NCBI GenBank assembly: GCA_001051155.2
Contig: JYIP02000003.1
Coordinates: forward strand, 3,844,001-3,908,000
Reading direction: 5' to 3'
DNA from: Chrysoporthe austroafricana
Taxonomy: Eukaryota; Ascomycota; Sordariomycetes; Diaporthales; Cryphonectriaceae
Length of the DNA: 64,000 nt
Part shown: in pieces, positions 49,701 through 61,935 of the stretch
How the letters are laid out: every line of letters begins with the position of its first letter
Position numbering within the stretch: the first letter of the stretch is position 1
Notes under the pieces: generated by a model
Databases searched by the model: none
Seen by the model: only the letters and a program-made list of their open reading frames with translations
What the model was told of the DNA's origin: nothing
Made by a program: the position numbers and the translations under genes

Positions 49701-51360
49701 AGCCCTTCTTCAACGACCCGAAGGGCGAATACTACAACGCCTTCGGAAAGCTTCTGGACGCGCACGATGGAAGTCTGTCCTCGGATAAGCTGTGCGTAGA
49801 GGGATATATCCGCCAGTCCGAAAAGGATTGGTTCGAAAAGTTCTACGATGCCAAGCTAGGAAAGAAATCGGCACGGGTGTTCAACATGAGATTGAGATCG
49901 GTGTCGTCGTTCGAGGAAGACAGCAGCAGCGCTAACGGCCCAAACAACGACGAGTTCAACTTGGGCCCGGACTATAAGCCGCCCACGGGCTTGAAGAAGG
50001 TCATGCTATACAAGGCTGGGGAATGGCCGCTATATGCATTCCTCCTGGCATTGGTAAGTTTTATGTGGTCGGATCGATTGTTTCTAGCTCATCTACTAAT
50101 CTCGTCTCATAGGGCCAAATTCTCGCCGCCAACTCATACCAAGTCACCCTCCTGACTGGCCAAAATGGCCAGTCCAACGAGCAAGTATACATCACATCGG
50201 GCATCTACCTAGGAGGCTCCCTTCTCTGGTGGATCCTGTTCCGCCGGGTTCAACTCGTCATATCTATCTCTCTGGCCTTCGTCCTTTACGGTGCCGCCTT
50301 CTTCGTCCTCGCCATGACTCCATTCACCGCTACCTCTTTCCAAACGATTCTTCTCCACTACTTGGCCACGGCGCTCTACGCCGTCGCCTCGTCCAGTGGA
50401 TTCCTTTTCTTTACGCAGAACTTCCTCACCGAGGGCGGAAACCCGGTTAAGACCTGGATGTTCCGGGCCTGTACCATCCAGGGCACGCAGCAGGTCTACG
50501 TTGTGGCGCTGTGGTACTGGGGCTCCTACTCTAGCGCGCTGGTGAACGAGGGCAAGTCGCTCATCGACTCGTCCTCACGCATCATCACAGCCGTGTGCAT
50601 CCCCATCGCCTTCCTCCTGTGGCTTGTCGCGACAGTGCTCTTCATGGGCCTGCCAGACGCGTACAGGAGCAAGCCGGGCACCGTGACCGCATTTTACCGC
50701 TCGCTGCTGCGGCGCAAGGTGGTGGTGTGGTTCCTGGTCACGGCCTTCGTCCAGAACTACTTCCTCTCAGCGCCCTACGGTCGGAGCTGGAGCTATCTGT
50801 GGACGTCCTCCTCCGCCCCGATTTGGGCAATCGTTCTCCTGGTGCTACTCTTCTTCGTCGTCGTGTGGGCCGGTATCCTCGCCGTCATGGGTTACCTATC
50901 CACTGAGCACTCCTGGCTTCTGCCCATTGTCGCCATCGGCCTGGGCGCCCCGCGCTGGGCGCAGGAGCTGTGGGGTACCTCAGGCATGGCCCACTACTTG
51001 CCGTGGGCGGGCGCGGCGCCCGTCGCGGGGGCGCTGCTGGGCCGGTGTCTGTGGTTGTGGCTGGGCGTCCTTGACATGGTGCAGGGCGTAGGCTTCGGCA
51101 TGATCCTGCTACAAACTCTCGGCCGCTTCCACGTCAGCTGGGCGGTCCTCGGCGCCCAGGTCATTGGCTCTACCGGCACGATGCTCGGCCTGGCGACCGC
51201 GCCCGACAACGTCGGCCCGGTGCCTGTATTCCCGAACCTCGCCATGAACCTATGGAACGGGGTGAACAACGTGTGGTTTTGGATACCGCTGCTGTTCCAA
51301 CTCGCCATATGCGTCGGGTTCTTTTTCTTTTTCCGGAAGGAGCAGCTTATGAAACCTTGA
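43783..51360 (+). CDS. ags1: Alpha-1,3-glucan synthase
   Basis: Makes cell-wall alpha-1,3-glucan at the plasma membrane. Six exons: 43783-44315, 44373-44812, 44924-45173, 45250-45537, 45640-50053 and 50113-51360, giving 2390 residues, a normal length. Order: signal peptide (MDSLPRVILAVTWWLARTTQA); extracellular GH13 amylase-like domain with MLDIDGFRMDKALQ and IVIGEVVGTD; a membrane helix near 1077-1099 (ALSFLLAFVPLLTAGLAVWA); an intracellular GT5 synthase with KIGGLGKM near 1175, FVFVGRWSLQKGVDLI near 1457 and EPFGLVAVEFG near 1543; a Ser/Pro-rich linker; and a polytopic C-terminus from about 1970. ATG 43783 is chosen because it opens the signal peptide. Intron 2 uses a GC donor (GCAAGT), required by frame and by the expected YQRECARKYG. 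Intron 4 contains a (CAAA)n run. No interruption seen. Confidence 0.96.
45553..45574. repeat. (CAAA)n microsatellite in ags1 intron 4
   Basis: Five to six CAAA units just after the intron donor. Directly visible. Confidence 0.9.
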
Positions 51361-53116
51361 GCTGGCTACATTTGTGCTGGCCCGGCCGGCGTTATCTTGG
51401 GGTTACGGGGCATTTCACATGAGCGTTTAGAATTTTATATATATCAGATAGACCTTGGTCAGGTCATTAGATTCCTAATTGTCAATGTATAGAAGTCAGT
51501 GTTCGTCAATCGGAACTGATGCAAATATTTTCATCTTCAAATGGCTTTTCTCGCAAACCTAACCTCGTGCTTCGTTGTCTCCTTACTTATATGGATGTTC
51601 AATATGGAGGAACCCCTTATGAATCCCTTATTAAACTTTGCAAACCACCGACCGTCCGGATACTTGAGCCTCGCTGTACGCCCGGGACATGTGTTCTGCC
51701 GCAGCGATCTGTACAGTACTAGTGGGACGACTAGCAACCAGCCATATCAAGCTATAGTAGGCCAGTCAGGATTTTTTTTTCTTTTCCCAAATGTTTTTGT
51801 TGTGCCATTCCAATGTTATTGTCTCCTCCATTTTCTTTCCTTCTTTCTTTTTACTGTTTATCTTCCTTCTTCTCTTAGATAACAAGTACAGTCTAAGCGA
51901 TTAGTTTACTGTCTCCGCATAGGCTCTACACGTAGGGCCCTTTTTGCCGGTGTATTTCAAATATCTCAGCCAAAAAGGTAGGTTATCATTTAACTTGACA
52001 AACTGGATTACCCCCAACCCTCCTTAGAAAAAAATAAATGAAAAAGCATGCTGATCCGAGAGAAATATATAAAGATATGATACACACTGAGACTAAACTA
52101 GCTGCGGAGACTTTTACGTGAGCATACAGTGAAAAGAGTACAATCGCATTGTTTACTTCATCTTGAAAATCTTCTATGAGAGATCATAACGGAATCTTGA
52201 CTGATTGTCCCTTTAGTAATAGACTCTCGCAATTACTTGAGGATCTAAGAGAGCCACCGAGATAGGTCATAGTAGATGATACCTTGCTCGAAACCTCAAG
52301 ACTGCACAGCTCAGAGTGCTACATAAGTATTCGACCAAAGTTCCGGGTCTTTGTCAAATTGATCCTTCTGTACATAAGTATAGTGACACAGAATTTCGGT
52401 AAGCCTGGTTACGCGTGTGTAGCCCTCGGACTTGCTGATGAGGGTGTTGAAGAGGTACAGACGTACATCGGATGCAATGCCACTGGTCCGCATGTGTGCA
52501 CAAACCCAATGGCCGACAGGGAAAATACACAGGCCGCTCGACGTGTCGCGACGAGATATGGACGAGAGGCGCTTCCTCCACGTGTAGTGAGAATATCCCG
52601 GACATCAGGAAGCGCCCTGGGATGTGGAATATTATGCTCTAGAAACTTATACCGTTGAAATCCATTTTGAGGTTCATACCTTAGAGGCCCACTCTGTGCT
52701 AGACGAGGGTCCTAGTTTGGCCGAAAATTCAGTCCGAGAGACACAGTCGCATTCCCGGATTTCAGTCCCCTGCAACCCGATGTTGAAAACGTCTGCCTGG
52801 ATGTGTATTCAATTGCAGTCGAAGCTGTACGCTGGGATTCGAATCCGTCTCGCCATGCCAAGGCTTACTTCAGGGGCGGCGGATCCACGTAAGAAGCCCG
52901 CGCGCCTCACTCATTGGCCTGTAAATTCGATTTAGAGCTGGTAATAATTAGACTGGCTGGAACTTCCCGCAATGTTGTGCGTGATCCTTTCGTGGGGGCT
53001 GCGTTGCCCATTAGGTCCTTTCCTTCCACTCAATGCGTTTGATTTTCCTAGATCAATTTCCCACTCACGCTCCCTTCTGTAAAAAATTAGACCGGTTGGG
53101 GCTAAGTGGAAGAGCG
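51361..53116. other. Between ags1 and the Kelch gene
   Basis: About 1.75 kb with T-rich tracts near 51770-51880 and no supported gene. A plus-strand ORF at 52284-52658 has no recognisable motif. Confidence 0.5.
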
Positions 53117-55044
53117 ATGTTGGCAATATTGCTATTGGGGTCATATTTGATCCAACCGTCAACGGCGCTCAGGTGGCCGTCACATCGGAGGCAGCTTGAT
53201 GGAGCAGTGTCAGAGTCCTCATTTTATCGCAGAGGCTATCACTCATGTATGTTGTATACTCAGGCTCATTATCTTGAACCGGAACGATGATAGACTAATT
53301 CCTCAACATAGCTACGGTAATGGACGGTGTCGTCTATATCGACGGTGGCCAATTTTCATGGTCAGATGGCAGTAGTATACAGTACGAGTATTGTAAGTTA
53401 CCTATCGCCTTGCGGTCGAAGCCCTTTACACCACGCGTCATTTCTTTGGTTGACCACGTCCAGCGTCCACCCTGTTGTCCATCGACCTGTCCTCGGACTG
53501 GACCAATGACACTCTCGTCGTAGGGTCAATTTCAAAACCCTCTGGGGCTCCGCATCTCGTGAGAGGAGGCCTATGGGGCGATTCAACGAACAAACTAATC
53601 TACAGTGGTTTTGCTGGCGATGTTTCGAGTGGGTTCGGCGTGGCGTCACCTGATCAGCCCTACGGTCTCTGGTCCTTCTCTCCAAGCGGCAGTGCCTGGA
53701 CCAGTTTGAACGCTAGCGCATCGCCCTCTTTCATGACAGACGCGAGGCCGTTGGATGGCTCCGCTACCAGTGGAGGCGGAGCAGGCTATTGGTTAGGGGG
53801 TGAGAAAGATACCCTCGGTGCATTTCAGCACCATGTTTCGCTTTCGATTGACACGTTACAGGCTTTATCTATGACGGCGGCAACGAGACTGCGTATAATC
53901 TTCTTCAGACCTACGACTTCGACAGCAGAACTCTGACAAGTTCGCCCGTTTCAGGAGTTCCGTCGGGCGGAATGAGACGAAGAGGACGCATGATTTATAT
54001 TCCCAACTTCGGCCTCAAGGGCGTCATTATGTCGCTCGGAGGTATGAATCACACCGGGGACTTGTACTCAATGAGCACCGTCGAGATCTACGATCCGAAC
54101 GGGCAGGTGTGGTACTCCCAGGACACCTCGGGAGACGCGCCGCAGGGGCGGCTCGCCTTCTGCGCCAGCGGTGCGGCGTCGACAAATCGGACCTACGACG
54201 TCTTGGTCTATGCTGGATGGGACGGCGCCGATGCCTCGACAGGGTATGACGAGGTTTTTATCCTGTCGCTGCCATCGTTCAAATGGTTCAAGGCAGACTA
54301 TAGCTCGCGACACCCGCGTCACGCACTGACGTGTGAGCATGTCGGCGGTGGACAGGTCCTCACAATTGGAGGCGTCAACACGTCGGATGTTGGCACTTAC
54401 AAGGGTCCATATAGCACACAAGATCCTTTCAAGCAAGGACTGGCCATATTCGATATGAGCAGCATGGCCTTCGCATCTTCGTACACGGCAAATCGATCAG
54501 AGTATACCATGCCTGAGACGATCCAATATTACTACGATACGAAGTGAGTAGCCTTTAGGAAGAGCGTAAGCAACGCATTGACTAATAGGTAATAATTAGT
54601 GACCGAGATGCCGAATTTTCTTCGCCAGGCCTCAAAGATCTGTTCTCCGTGGAGAACTTCACGACAGTTACCACTACGAACTCCACCACGGTCATCACCA
54701 GCACGAAATCCAGCAGCGTTACCACCACCATCGCGGGGGTTGTCGGAGCTGTTGTGGGCATTGCCGTGTTGTCCGGCCTTGCTTTCTTCTACATCAGGCG
54801 GAAAAGACGTGCTACAGGCATCGAACCTGCCACCGACCAGTCTAGCGACAGGATGTGGACTTACAACTACGGCAAAGTTGTGGATGTGAGTCGTGTATAC
54901 ACAGAACTGCCGCTGACGAAAGACCCTGAGCCTGCGGTGCAGGCCGTGAGGAGGGAAGCACCCGATACCTCTGTATCCGAGGCTCCTAATAGTACTATAT
55001 TTGAAGCACGTCGCACGCACGCGATGGCGTATGAGTTGTCGTAG
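53117..55044 (+). CDS. Secretory-pathway Kelch-repeat single-pass membrane protein
   Basis: Five exons, 53117-53246, 53312-53392, 53464-53817, 53862-54543 and 54600-55044, encode 563 residues. It starts with a signal peptide (MLAILLLGSYLIQPSTA). The ectodomain shows Kelch-type blades: VVYIDGGQFSW, KLIYSGF, GYWLGG, GVIMSLGGMNHTG with STVEIYDP, DVLVYAGWDG, and GGGQVLTIGGV. A Ser/Thr-rich stalk follows, then one membrane helix at about 461-483 (IAGVVGAVVGIAVLSGLAFF), a basic stop-transfer (YIRRKRR) and a roughly 75-residue cytosolic tail. Proteins of this layout are common in filamentous fungi and sometimes annotated as wall-anchored or Kelch domain proteins; their ligand is not known to me. Intron 3 is only 44 nt. 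Every junction keeps frame. Confidence 0.87.
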
Positions 55045-56273
55045 CCTGTGTGGGCATCCTCGCTGAATGGTGGAAGACGAACATGATGCTGTAATCATAC
55101 TAGAATTAGTTGGTCGTACGCAATCGTACAAATCACTATAAATCGGGGTGAGCAGCGGAATAATACCCCAGGGTCTGAAAACCCTCTTAAGCATTACGCC
55201 CTCTCACTGACAACCGTATCAGCCCTTCCTCGTCATTGTCTTATAAGATTCTGGAAAGCATCTGCGAACATTGGTTCATCTCACTGCTAGCTTAATGCAC
55301 TGCTTTGCCTTTGCCTATGGGTTCTCCTGTGGGCTTCTCACTGCCCCCCTCTCACCATTCTTTCCATCTTCCCTTCCAACACCTTCACCACCTCTAAATT
55401 CATCACCCGCCTAAACATACACACTATTTAGTAACTCTACACATCTTCACCATATCCGCCATTTCCCTGTCCATATTCTTTTCATTAAATAATCTTAACC
55501 TGGCTCGGTCACGCGTGTGTTAGAGCAGCCGGAGTTGGGGATGCGCCGGAAGCCAGGGTGCGTGTATTGCTGCAAGGAGGTCGATGGGGACGCAGTATTC
55601 TTTCCTGTCAGGCAGTGAGGGGTTTGTGATTGAGTGGTTGAGTAAGGGAAGTAGTTCGTGACGAAGAGCTAGGTCCACTGGGGTGGATAGAAAAGGGTAA
55701 GAAAGTTGGTCATAGTCGCATCTGAGCGTTGGATCTAGGTATGAAAACCGATCTGGCGAGACACGCAGAATCCCACGTGGATGACTCAACGTAAACTCAT
55801 TTTGACCCTGAGACAAAGCAAATTTTGTGACTTTTCCAATTCGAGTTTCGTTTCAATCTTTAAACCAGTTTCCAGTATGCCGGGGGTTCCGTCACGCCTC
55901 GGCATTTTGAGCCATTGCGCAGGCATGAAAGCGATCGTCGGACACCGTATATCCTCTGAGATTCATGTTGCACTACTTGGCACCCCCAGTGACGCCGGGA
56001 TGTGATGCGAGGAGAATATCGCCGCCCTGCCCAAGGAGGCTAAGCGACCCCAAGCAAAATGCTGAATAAATGACAACTGAAGAGGAATCCACCACAGTTT
56101 TTGATACCTGGAATCGAAAGGGCCCAGCAAACCTACCCAGCCACCTAAAATCACCACGCCAAGAACGCCCCGGAGGATATCAAGCCAGAAGATGCGAAGA
56201 GAAAGATGCTGCATATCATATAACTTTTCCCACAGCCGGTAGAACGCCACCACTCATTGATCTGGAAACCAAA
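55045..56273. other. Between the Kelch gene and NOP58
   Basis: About 1.2 kb. A minus-strand open frame at 55520-55816 (98 codons, no ATG) ending in DLLAAIHAPWLPAHPQLRLL might be a relic exon. No gene can be supported. Confidence 0.4.
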
Positions 56274-58508
56274 TTATGCGTCTGCCTTACTCTTCTTCTT
56301 CTTCTTCGGCTTTTCCTCTCCGTCCTCGTCACGCTTCCGCTTGCCGCCGGCGTCCTTCTCCTCAGCCTTCTTCAATTTCTTGAGCTCTTTCTTGGAGAGG
56401 ACCTTCGGTGTACCGTCCTCTGCGAGCTCGACGTCGCCGCGCTCGTACTTGCGCTTGAACTTGGACACGGAGATGCCGGCGGCCTCGGCGTACTTCTCGT
56501 AGTCGGCTTCGGACAGCTTCTTGGCTGTCTTAGCTGGTGTAGTGGCTGGAATACACATTTTAGCAGGTGTTTCAAAGCCAGAAGCACGGGCAGCGCGGCG
56601 TTGTCCCCTCCCAGCTTCGCACGGTGCCGCTCCTCATGGTCAATGCATGATTGCAACGGCTCCCTTTTTGCCTCGAACCGCTCAGGTGCAACCGCTAAAT
56701 TTCGCTAGTGGTACTCCTTGCGAGCGATTTTGGCTTCTCGGGTAGCGCATTCACAAGAACAGTGCCACTGTTCCTTGGGGAAGGGGAAAATCCTCTGAAT
56801 CATTGGAAACAGGGAACAATGTTGGGAGAGCTGGGTACTAACCTGTGCCGTTGATACCATTTGGGGTTGGCGTTTCAGCCATCTCTTCATCCTCGACCTC
56901 TTGGATGAGGGGCTTCTCCTTCTTGGTCTTCTTGTCCTTCTTTTCCTTTTTGTCCTTCTTCTCCTTCTTGGGCGTAGGCTCAGCTGCCGCAGGCTCATCT
57001 CCTGCCAAACCGTCGGCATCGATGTTGTATTTTCTGGCCTCCTTGATGTCGAATTTGGAGGGGGCAGCCGCCGCCTGACCATTGGGACCCACTGCGATGC
57101 CCTTGGGGACCAGTGGTCTACCCTCGAGCCGGCGCAGATTGTTCTCGATTTTAGAACGGGCAGTGACACCGAGCGTCGCCCGTTCCTCCTCGTCAGCCTC
57201 CTCGCCGTCCTCATTCACCCACTCGCTCAGAGCATCAGCACGGACACCAAGAGCGGTCTTGGCGGCCAGCTGACGAGCGATCTTGCCCTTATTCTTGCCA
57301 GTTGCCTGACCGACCAAGGAAGAATGGTAGATGAGACCGTACTTGGGGGTGGCATGCTTGGTCTTGAGCGCGCGGAAGAGGGCCTTCTCGGCACCAAGGA
57401 TCTGAATGGTGGAACCAGGATTCTTCGCCAAGCTCATGAGGGAACCGGCATGGGCGATGAGCCGTGCGCCAACAAGTGTGCCGACGAGCTCTGTCAGGTT
57501 GGGAGCGATGGCCTTCATTCTGGACTCGAGGTAGCTAGATAGCTGCTGACGGACCTCGGTATACCGCACGACGTGATCAGCCAGCATGCTGATGTTTGCT
57601 AGGTCCTCCTCACTGATCTCGGTACCCATGCTGACTTCCGCGGCAGCCTTGACAGCGGTCTCGATTTCCTCGGGCAATATGTCTGACAGGTCGGTCTTGG
57701 ATGTGTTTGTGCGCAGACCAACAGCAAGGATGACTCGCGCATAGGCAAGATTGTCATTCAGGATCTTGCCCAGCTCGGGGAAGTGCCAGCCGTACCATTC
57801 CTTGACCCTCATAGCGTAGGTGTTCAACTCCTTGTCCAGATCGTCCAATAGAGAGATAGCCTGAACGATCATCACGTCGACCTTGTCTGGCGAAAATCGC
57901 AGCTTATGGCGGGACAGAGAGTGGGACAGACCCAAGGCAAGAGATCGGATGTTCTCGGACTGCAGGCCGGGGATGAGGTCGGTAAGATGGGCTCGGATGT
58001 TGCGGTAGAGTTCGGTGGTGGAAGAGTCGGCGACAGGAGTGATGTTAAATTGTGGGAGCTTGTTGATGGCACTGCCGAGTTTTGCGTCGGACACAGCAAG
58101 TGAAATCTTCTTCTCATCCTTGATAGACTCGAGCAGCTGGGTCAGCATGGGCGTGACCTTGCCCTCAACAAGGCCGGCCACCTCCTCGAGACCCTTCGCT
58201 GCGCTGTCCCATTTTACGATCTCCTTGAGCTTAAGCCTGTGACAAGATTAGACCGTCTGTCGCTTGGGCCAAAGGGTTCTTGGTCTGAAGAAGGGTGGCA
58301 TACTCATTGTTGATCTTATCTGCAGATTGCAGACGAGAGTTCAGGTCGTCATCGTCGAGCAATTTTTTATCCTTGGCTTTGAACAGGGCATAGCTGCATA
58401 TAAGAGTCAGCAAGCGACCACCTTCCAATTTTTGGGGCCGAGTCAATGTTGGCGGCACTGCATTTCAACTTACCCGACGCTCGTCTCAGAGAGGACGAAA
58501 AGAGGCAT
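56274..58508 (-). CDS. NOP58: Box C/D snoRNP core protein Nop58
   Basis: Core subunit of box C/D snoRNPs that guide rRNA 2'-O-methylation and processing in the nucleolus; it pairs with Nop56. Four exons on the minus strand: 58508-58474, 58393-58304, 58236-56843 and 56545-56274, giving 596 residues. It begins [20 protein letters not shown]. The middle has a coiled coil and the Nop domain with [40 protein letters not shown] and [12 protein letters not shown]. The tail has Lys/Glu/Asp-rich blocks, as in other eukaryotic Nop58 proteins. The third intron (297 nt) is long for this gene set. It is transcribed divergently from VMA6, with 423 bases between start codons. Confidence 0.96.
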
Positions 58509-58931
58509 CTTCAATGGATTGATATGTCTCTTGCGCTGTTCCTTGAGAAGGTCCTCCAGGTGGTGTGGGAAGGCGCGCAGAGGCGTGCTGATGGAATTTT
58601 GTGGTGTTGGGGGAGGGAAGTCGCAATGGGTGGCAGAAATATTGCAGGCCGAAATTTTTTGAAGAAGCTGCTCTGCCCGCCCCAGACGGATGTGGGGCTG
58701 GGCGCAATCGATATCAAGGCACTAAGCCTAAACGGGGTCATGGACGCCTGGCGCTTAACAGCCAATCATGGACGACTCAGGCTCGCTGGGGCGGCTATCG
58801 TCAGCAGGTGCATCCTCCAGGAGACAAGTCGTCACTGTTCTTGGACTTCGTGCTTTCGCCGCCGTAAGATAGCTTCATCCAACACACACACAAAGCTCTC
58901 AACATCGCCAACGAGCTTGGCCAGCGTCAAA
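58509..58931. promoter_or_regulatory. Shared NOP58/VMA6 divergent promoter region
   Basis: The 423 bases between two divergent start codons must hold both promoters and leaders. No specific element recognised; ORFs inside are shadows. Confidence 0.5.
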
Positions 58932-60194
58932 ATGGAGGGTCTGTTCTTCAATGTCAACAACGGGTATGGCATCTTTAGGTTTTGATGATGCGGGATCTTC
59001 GGCCGCTGACTGAGAGCATAGCTATGTCGAGGGCATTGTGCGAGGATACCGCAATGGCCTCCTTACCAATGCTAACTATAGTAACATGACCCAGTGCGAG
59101 ACAATAGATGGTTGGTCTGCCTTCAGCCTCCATCACCTGCAATACATCCACTGACGGCCTCTCAGACCTCAAGCTGCAGCTTGGCCCAGCCTATGGCGAC
59201 TTCCTCGCCTCCCTCCCTCCCAATCCTTCCACCTCCAGCCTCGCGTCCAAGACCACCGACAAGCTCGTTTCAGAGTTCCGATATGTCCGCGCGAACGCAA
59301 CAGGGACCCTCGCTAAGTTCATGGACTACCTGACGTATGGCTACATGATCGACAATGTCGCACTCCTGATCACCGGCACATTGCACGAGAGGGACACAAG
59401 GGAACTATTGGACAGGTGCCATCCTCTAGGCTGGTTCGAGACCATGCCGGTGCTTTGCGTCGCCACCAACATCGAGGAGCTCTACAACAGCGTGCTTATC
59501 GAGACGCCCTTGGCCCCCTTCTTCAAGGGCAGCCTGAGCCATCAAGACCTGGACGAGCTCAACATTGAGATCGTCCGAAACACCCTCTACAAGAATTACC
59601 TGGAGGATTTCCACAACTTCGTCAACACGCATCCTGACATGTCCGGCACGCCAACTGCCGAGGTGATGTCCGAGATTCTCGAGTTTGAGGCTGACCGGAG
59701 AGCCATTAACATCACACTCAACTCCTTCGGTACCGAGCTGTCCAAGCAAGACCGTAAGAAGCTCTACCCCAACTTTGGCCGGCTCTACCCCGAGGGCACG
59801 CTCATGCTGTCCCGCGCCGATGACTTTGAAGGTGTGAGGCTGGCGGTCGATGGTATTCAGGACTACAAGACCTTCTTCGATGCGGCTGGTCTCGGCGGTG
59901 GACCCGCTGGCCCCGGCAACATGGCAGGTGGCTCTAGCTCCGAGGGTCGAAGTTTGGAAGACATGTTCTACCAGAAGGAGATGGAGATATCCAAGGAGGC
60001 TTTCACTAGGCAGTTCACTTTTGCTATTGTCTACGCGTGGGTGAAGCTTAGGGAGCAGGTACGTCCGAACACAGCACCGTCACGGTGGCATTCAGCTAAT
60101 GTCGGCACAGGAAATCCGGAACATCACATGGATTGCCGAGTGCATAGCGCAGAACCAAAAGGAGCGGATCGGTAACTACATTAGCGTGTTCTGA
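58932..60194 (+). CDS. VMA6: V-type ATPase subunit d
   Basis: Subunit d of the Vo sector of the vacuolar H+-ATPase, coupling the central stalk to the proteolipid ring at the vacuole membrane. Four exons, 58932-58963, 59022-59110, 59166-60058 and 60111-60194, encode 365 residues, close to the yeast length. It reads MEGLFFNVNNGYVEGIVRGY at the start, DDLKLQLGPAYGDFL, YGYMIDNVALLITGTLH, GWFETMPVLCVA, FEADRRAINITLNSFGTEL and KLYPNFGRLYPEG, and ends EIRNITWIAECIAQNQKERI. These blocks are specific to this family. Introns are 52-58 nt with standard ends. Confidence 0.97.
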
Positions 60195-60405
60195 AAAAAA
60201 GCGTTTGGTTTCCTCTTCCCGTGTAGAGTATGAGGCAGCATGGAGCTGTATTTGAATTTACGAGGGCATACCATGGCAGGCGCACAAGGGTTCAGAAGGT
60301 CTAATTTGCATAAAGAAGGCAGTCAGTCGTCACTGCATTGTACAAGAGATCTACACGCCTCTCATTGATTGTGCATGCGTTTTTGCCGGTTATGGCATAC
60401 ATCGT

Positions 60406-61446
60406 TTACCGAACAACTATCTCACCCTTCCAGGTAGCCGGTGACAAGCCTAGCGTCTCAATCATATGCTCCCACCGTCCGCTGCCCCTCTCTTTCCTCT
60501 CCATATACTTCAACAACTTCTGCCTTCTGTGCAAGAGCAACCTCAGGTTCTTCTTGTTGTGCTTGTCCTTATTCCCCTTCGGACCCGCGAGCATCTTACT
60601 CAACACCCGTATCTTGGCTGTCAGGATCGCAATCTGCACCTCACTGCTGCCCGTGTCGGGGCCACCCCGTATCTTCTCGAACCTCTCCTCCTGGCCATAC
60701 GCAAGTGCCTTCTGCCGCACCGTGCTGTCTGTGTTGTGCCGCCCAAAAGTCTCCACAATGCGCCTGGTGTTCGCGTGTCGCCTATCCCTGCTGCTCCCAT
60801 TCTCGAGCGTCGTGATCCTTCTGAGCGCCTCGACAGCCTTCCGGTGCCTCGTCTCATGGGCCTTCGGATCCGCACTCATCTCCGCCAGTTCGGGGTCCAG
60901 CATCGCCGTACCAGAGATCCCTGGGACGGGCTTCGTCAGATGGTATGACTCCTCGATGGCCTCGTCGAGCTCGGACTGCGAAAGCTGGTAGTTGAGAATG
61001 TGCCTCGAGGTGGGGAGCTCGTGCGGCTCCTCAAGCGGGTTGCCGTCCTCGTCGCGCTTGACCTCGGACTCGGCCGATTGACCACCGGTGTCAAAGGACT
61101 CGACGAAAGGCGTCACGATGCCCTGGACAGGGTCGCCCCAGGATCCCACGCGCTTCCCGGCGAGCTCGGCGCGTCGTTGGAGATTGGCGTTGCGGCGGTT
61201 CTGAGCGAGCTGCCAGCGGTAGGGGTCGAGCCTCATCTGCCGTAGCTTGTCTCTTTCCCGCTGAGTGAGGGTGGCTTTCTGGATGAGAGGCTGGAGGGCG
61301 GGTGCTGTTGGTATGGTTGAGGGCGCTGGCCGCAGACATACTGCGATAGCCGTCAGTATCACAGTTGGACAAACAAAACCTAGAAGCCAGGACAGCGTAC
61401 ATGTCATGCTCTTCAGCCCCTGCGGGCCTGATATTCTGGGCGGCAT
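60406..61446 (-). CDS. MRPS28: Mitochondrial small-subunit ribosomal protein uS15m
   Basis: Component of the mitochondrial 37S small subunit. Two exons on the minus strand, 61446-61401 and 61340-60406, encode 326 residues. The C-terminal S15 domain (about 220-315) is clear: GSSEVQIAILTAKIRVLSKM, KDKHNKKNLRLLLHRRQKLL and YMERKERGSGRW. The long N-terminal extension is typical of fungal mitochondrial S15. The 60-nt intron (61400-61341; GTACGC, ACTGAC, CGCAG) is a multiple of three without a stop, so an unspliced reading inserts a false hydrophobic segment (LSWLLGFVCPTVILTAIA). The spliced N-terminus MPPRISGPQGLKSM plus basic residues fits import into mitochondria. Divergent from RPS0. Confidence 0.93.
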   Translation of the reverse strand: MPPRISGPQGLKSMTCTLSWLLGFVCPTVILTAIAVCLRPAPSTIPTAPALQPLIQKATLTQRERDKLRQMRLDPYRWQLAQNRRNANLQRRAELAGKRVGSWGDPVQGIVTPFVESFDTGGQSAESEVKRDEDGNPLEEPHELPTSRHILNYQLSQSELDEAIEESYHLTKPVPGISGTAMLDPELAEMSADPKAHETRHRKAVEALRRITTLENGSSRDRRHANTRRIVETFGRHNTDSTVRQKALAYGQEERFEKIRGGPDTGSSEVQIAILTAKIRVLSKMLAGPKGNKDKHNKKNLRLLLHRRQKLLKYMERKERGSGRWEHMIETLGLSPATWKGEIVVR

Positions 61447-61935
61447 GGTGGGCTAGCCGTCATGCGTTGCTCGACAGACAGCTTCCTCCGCGCCCGGCTG
61501 TCTTCTGATCGCGGCTGCTGTCTGCTATCAAAATTTCTATAGGCGCGGTTGCTTGACGTCTGCAGATGGGGGCCCCCTTTCGGGTTAAGCGCTGGTCGAG
61601 CTCGGCTGCTGAGTTTCCCCAGTTCCGTTTGAGAACAAAATGTCTTTGAAAACAAAGTAGCGAAGATGGCCTGTGCAGGGCTCGGGATAGCGCACGGATC
61701 ACGCTCGCGCTTAGCGTTGTTTTCTCACTCTGGATTGCAGCATTGGTAGGGTCTTGGTGGGGCCAATGGCTAGAGCCTCCCAATCGAAGCCCACACTTTT
61801 TTTTTTTGCGGTTGCAGCAAATCCCCGACCTCAACTTCGACTTCCCAGTTCGCAAACCTCGCGCAGTAATCACCCACCGCCAACATTCCGATTGCGAATT
61901 CTGTCCCGACAATCACCCTCAGACACGTCGCAATC
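61447..61935. promoter_or_regulatory. Shared MRPS28/RPS0 divergent promoter region
   Basis: 489 bases between the start codons of a mitochondrial and a cytosolic ribosomal protein gene. A T-run at about 61796-61806 lies upstream of RPS0. No named binding site could be assigned. Confidence 0.5.

Noticed and set aside
52836..52860. tRNA T-arm-like sequence GGGATTCGAATCC
   Set aside because: No matching acceptor stem, D-arm or anticodon arm upstream; a chance palindrome.
55963..56253. 96-codon hydrophobic minus-strand ORF
   Set aside because: No ATG start, no conserved motif, and no splice link to NOP58.
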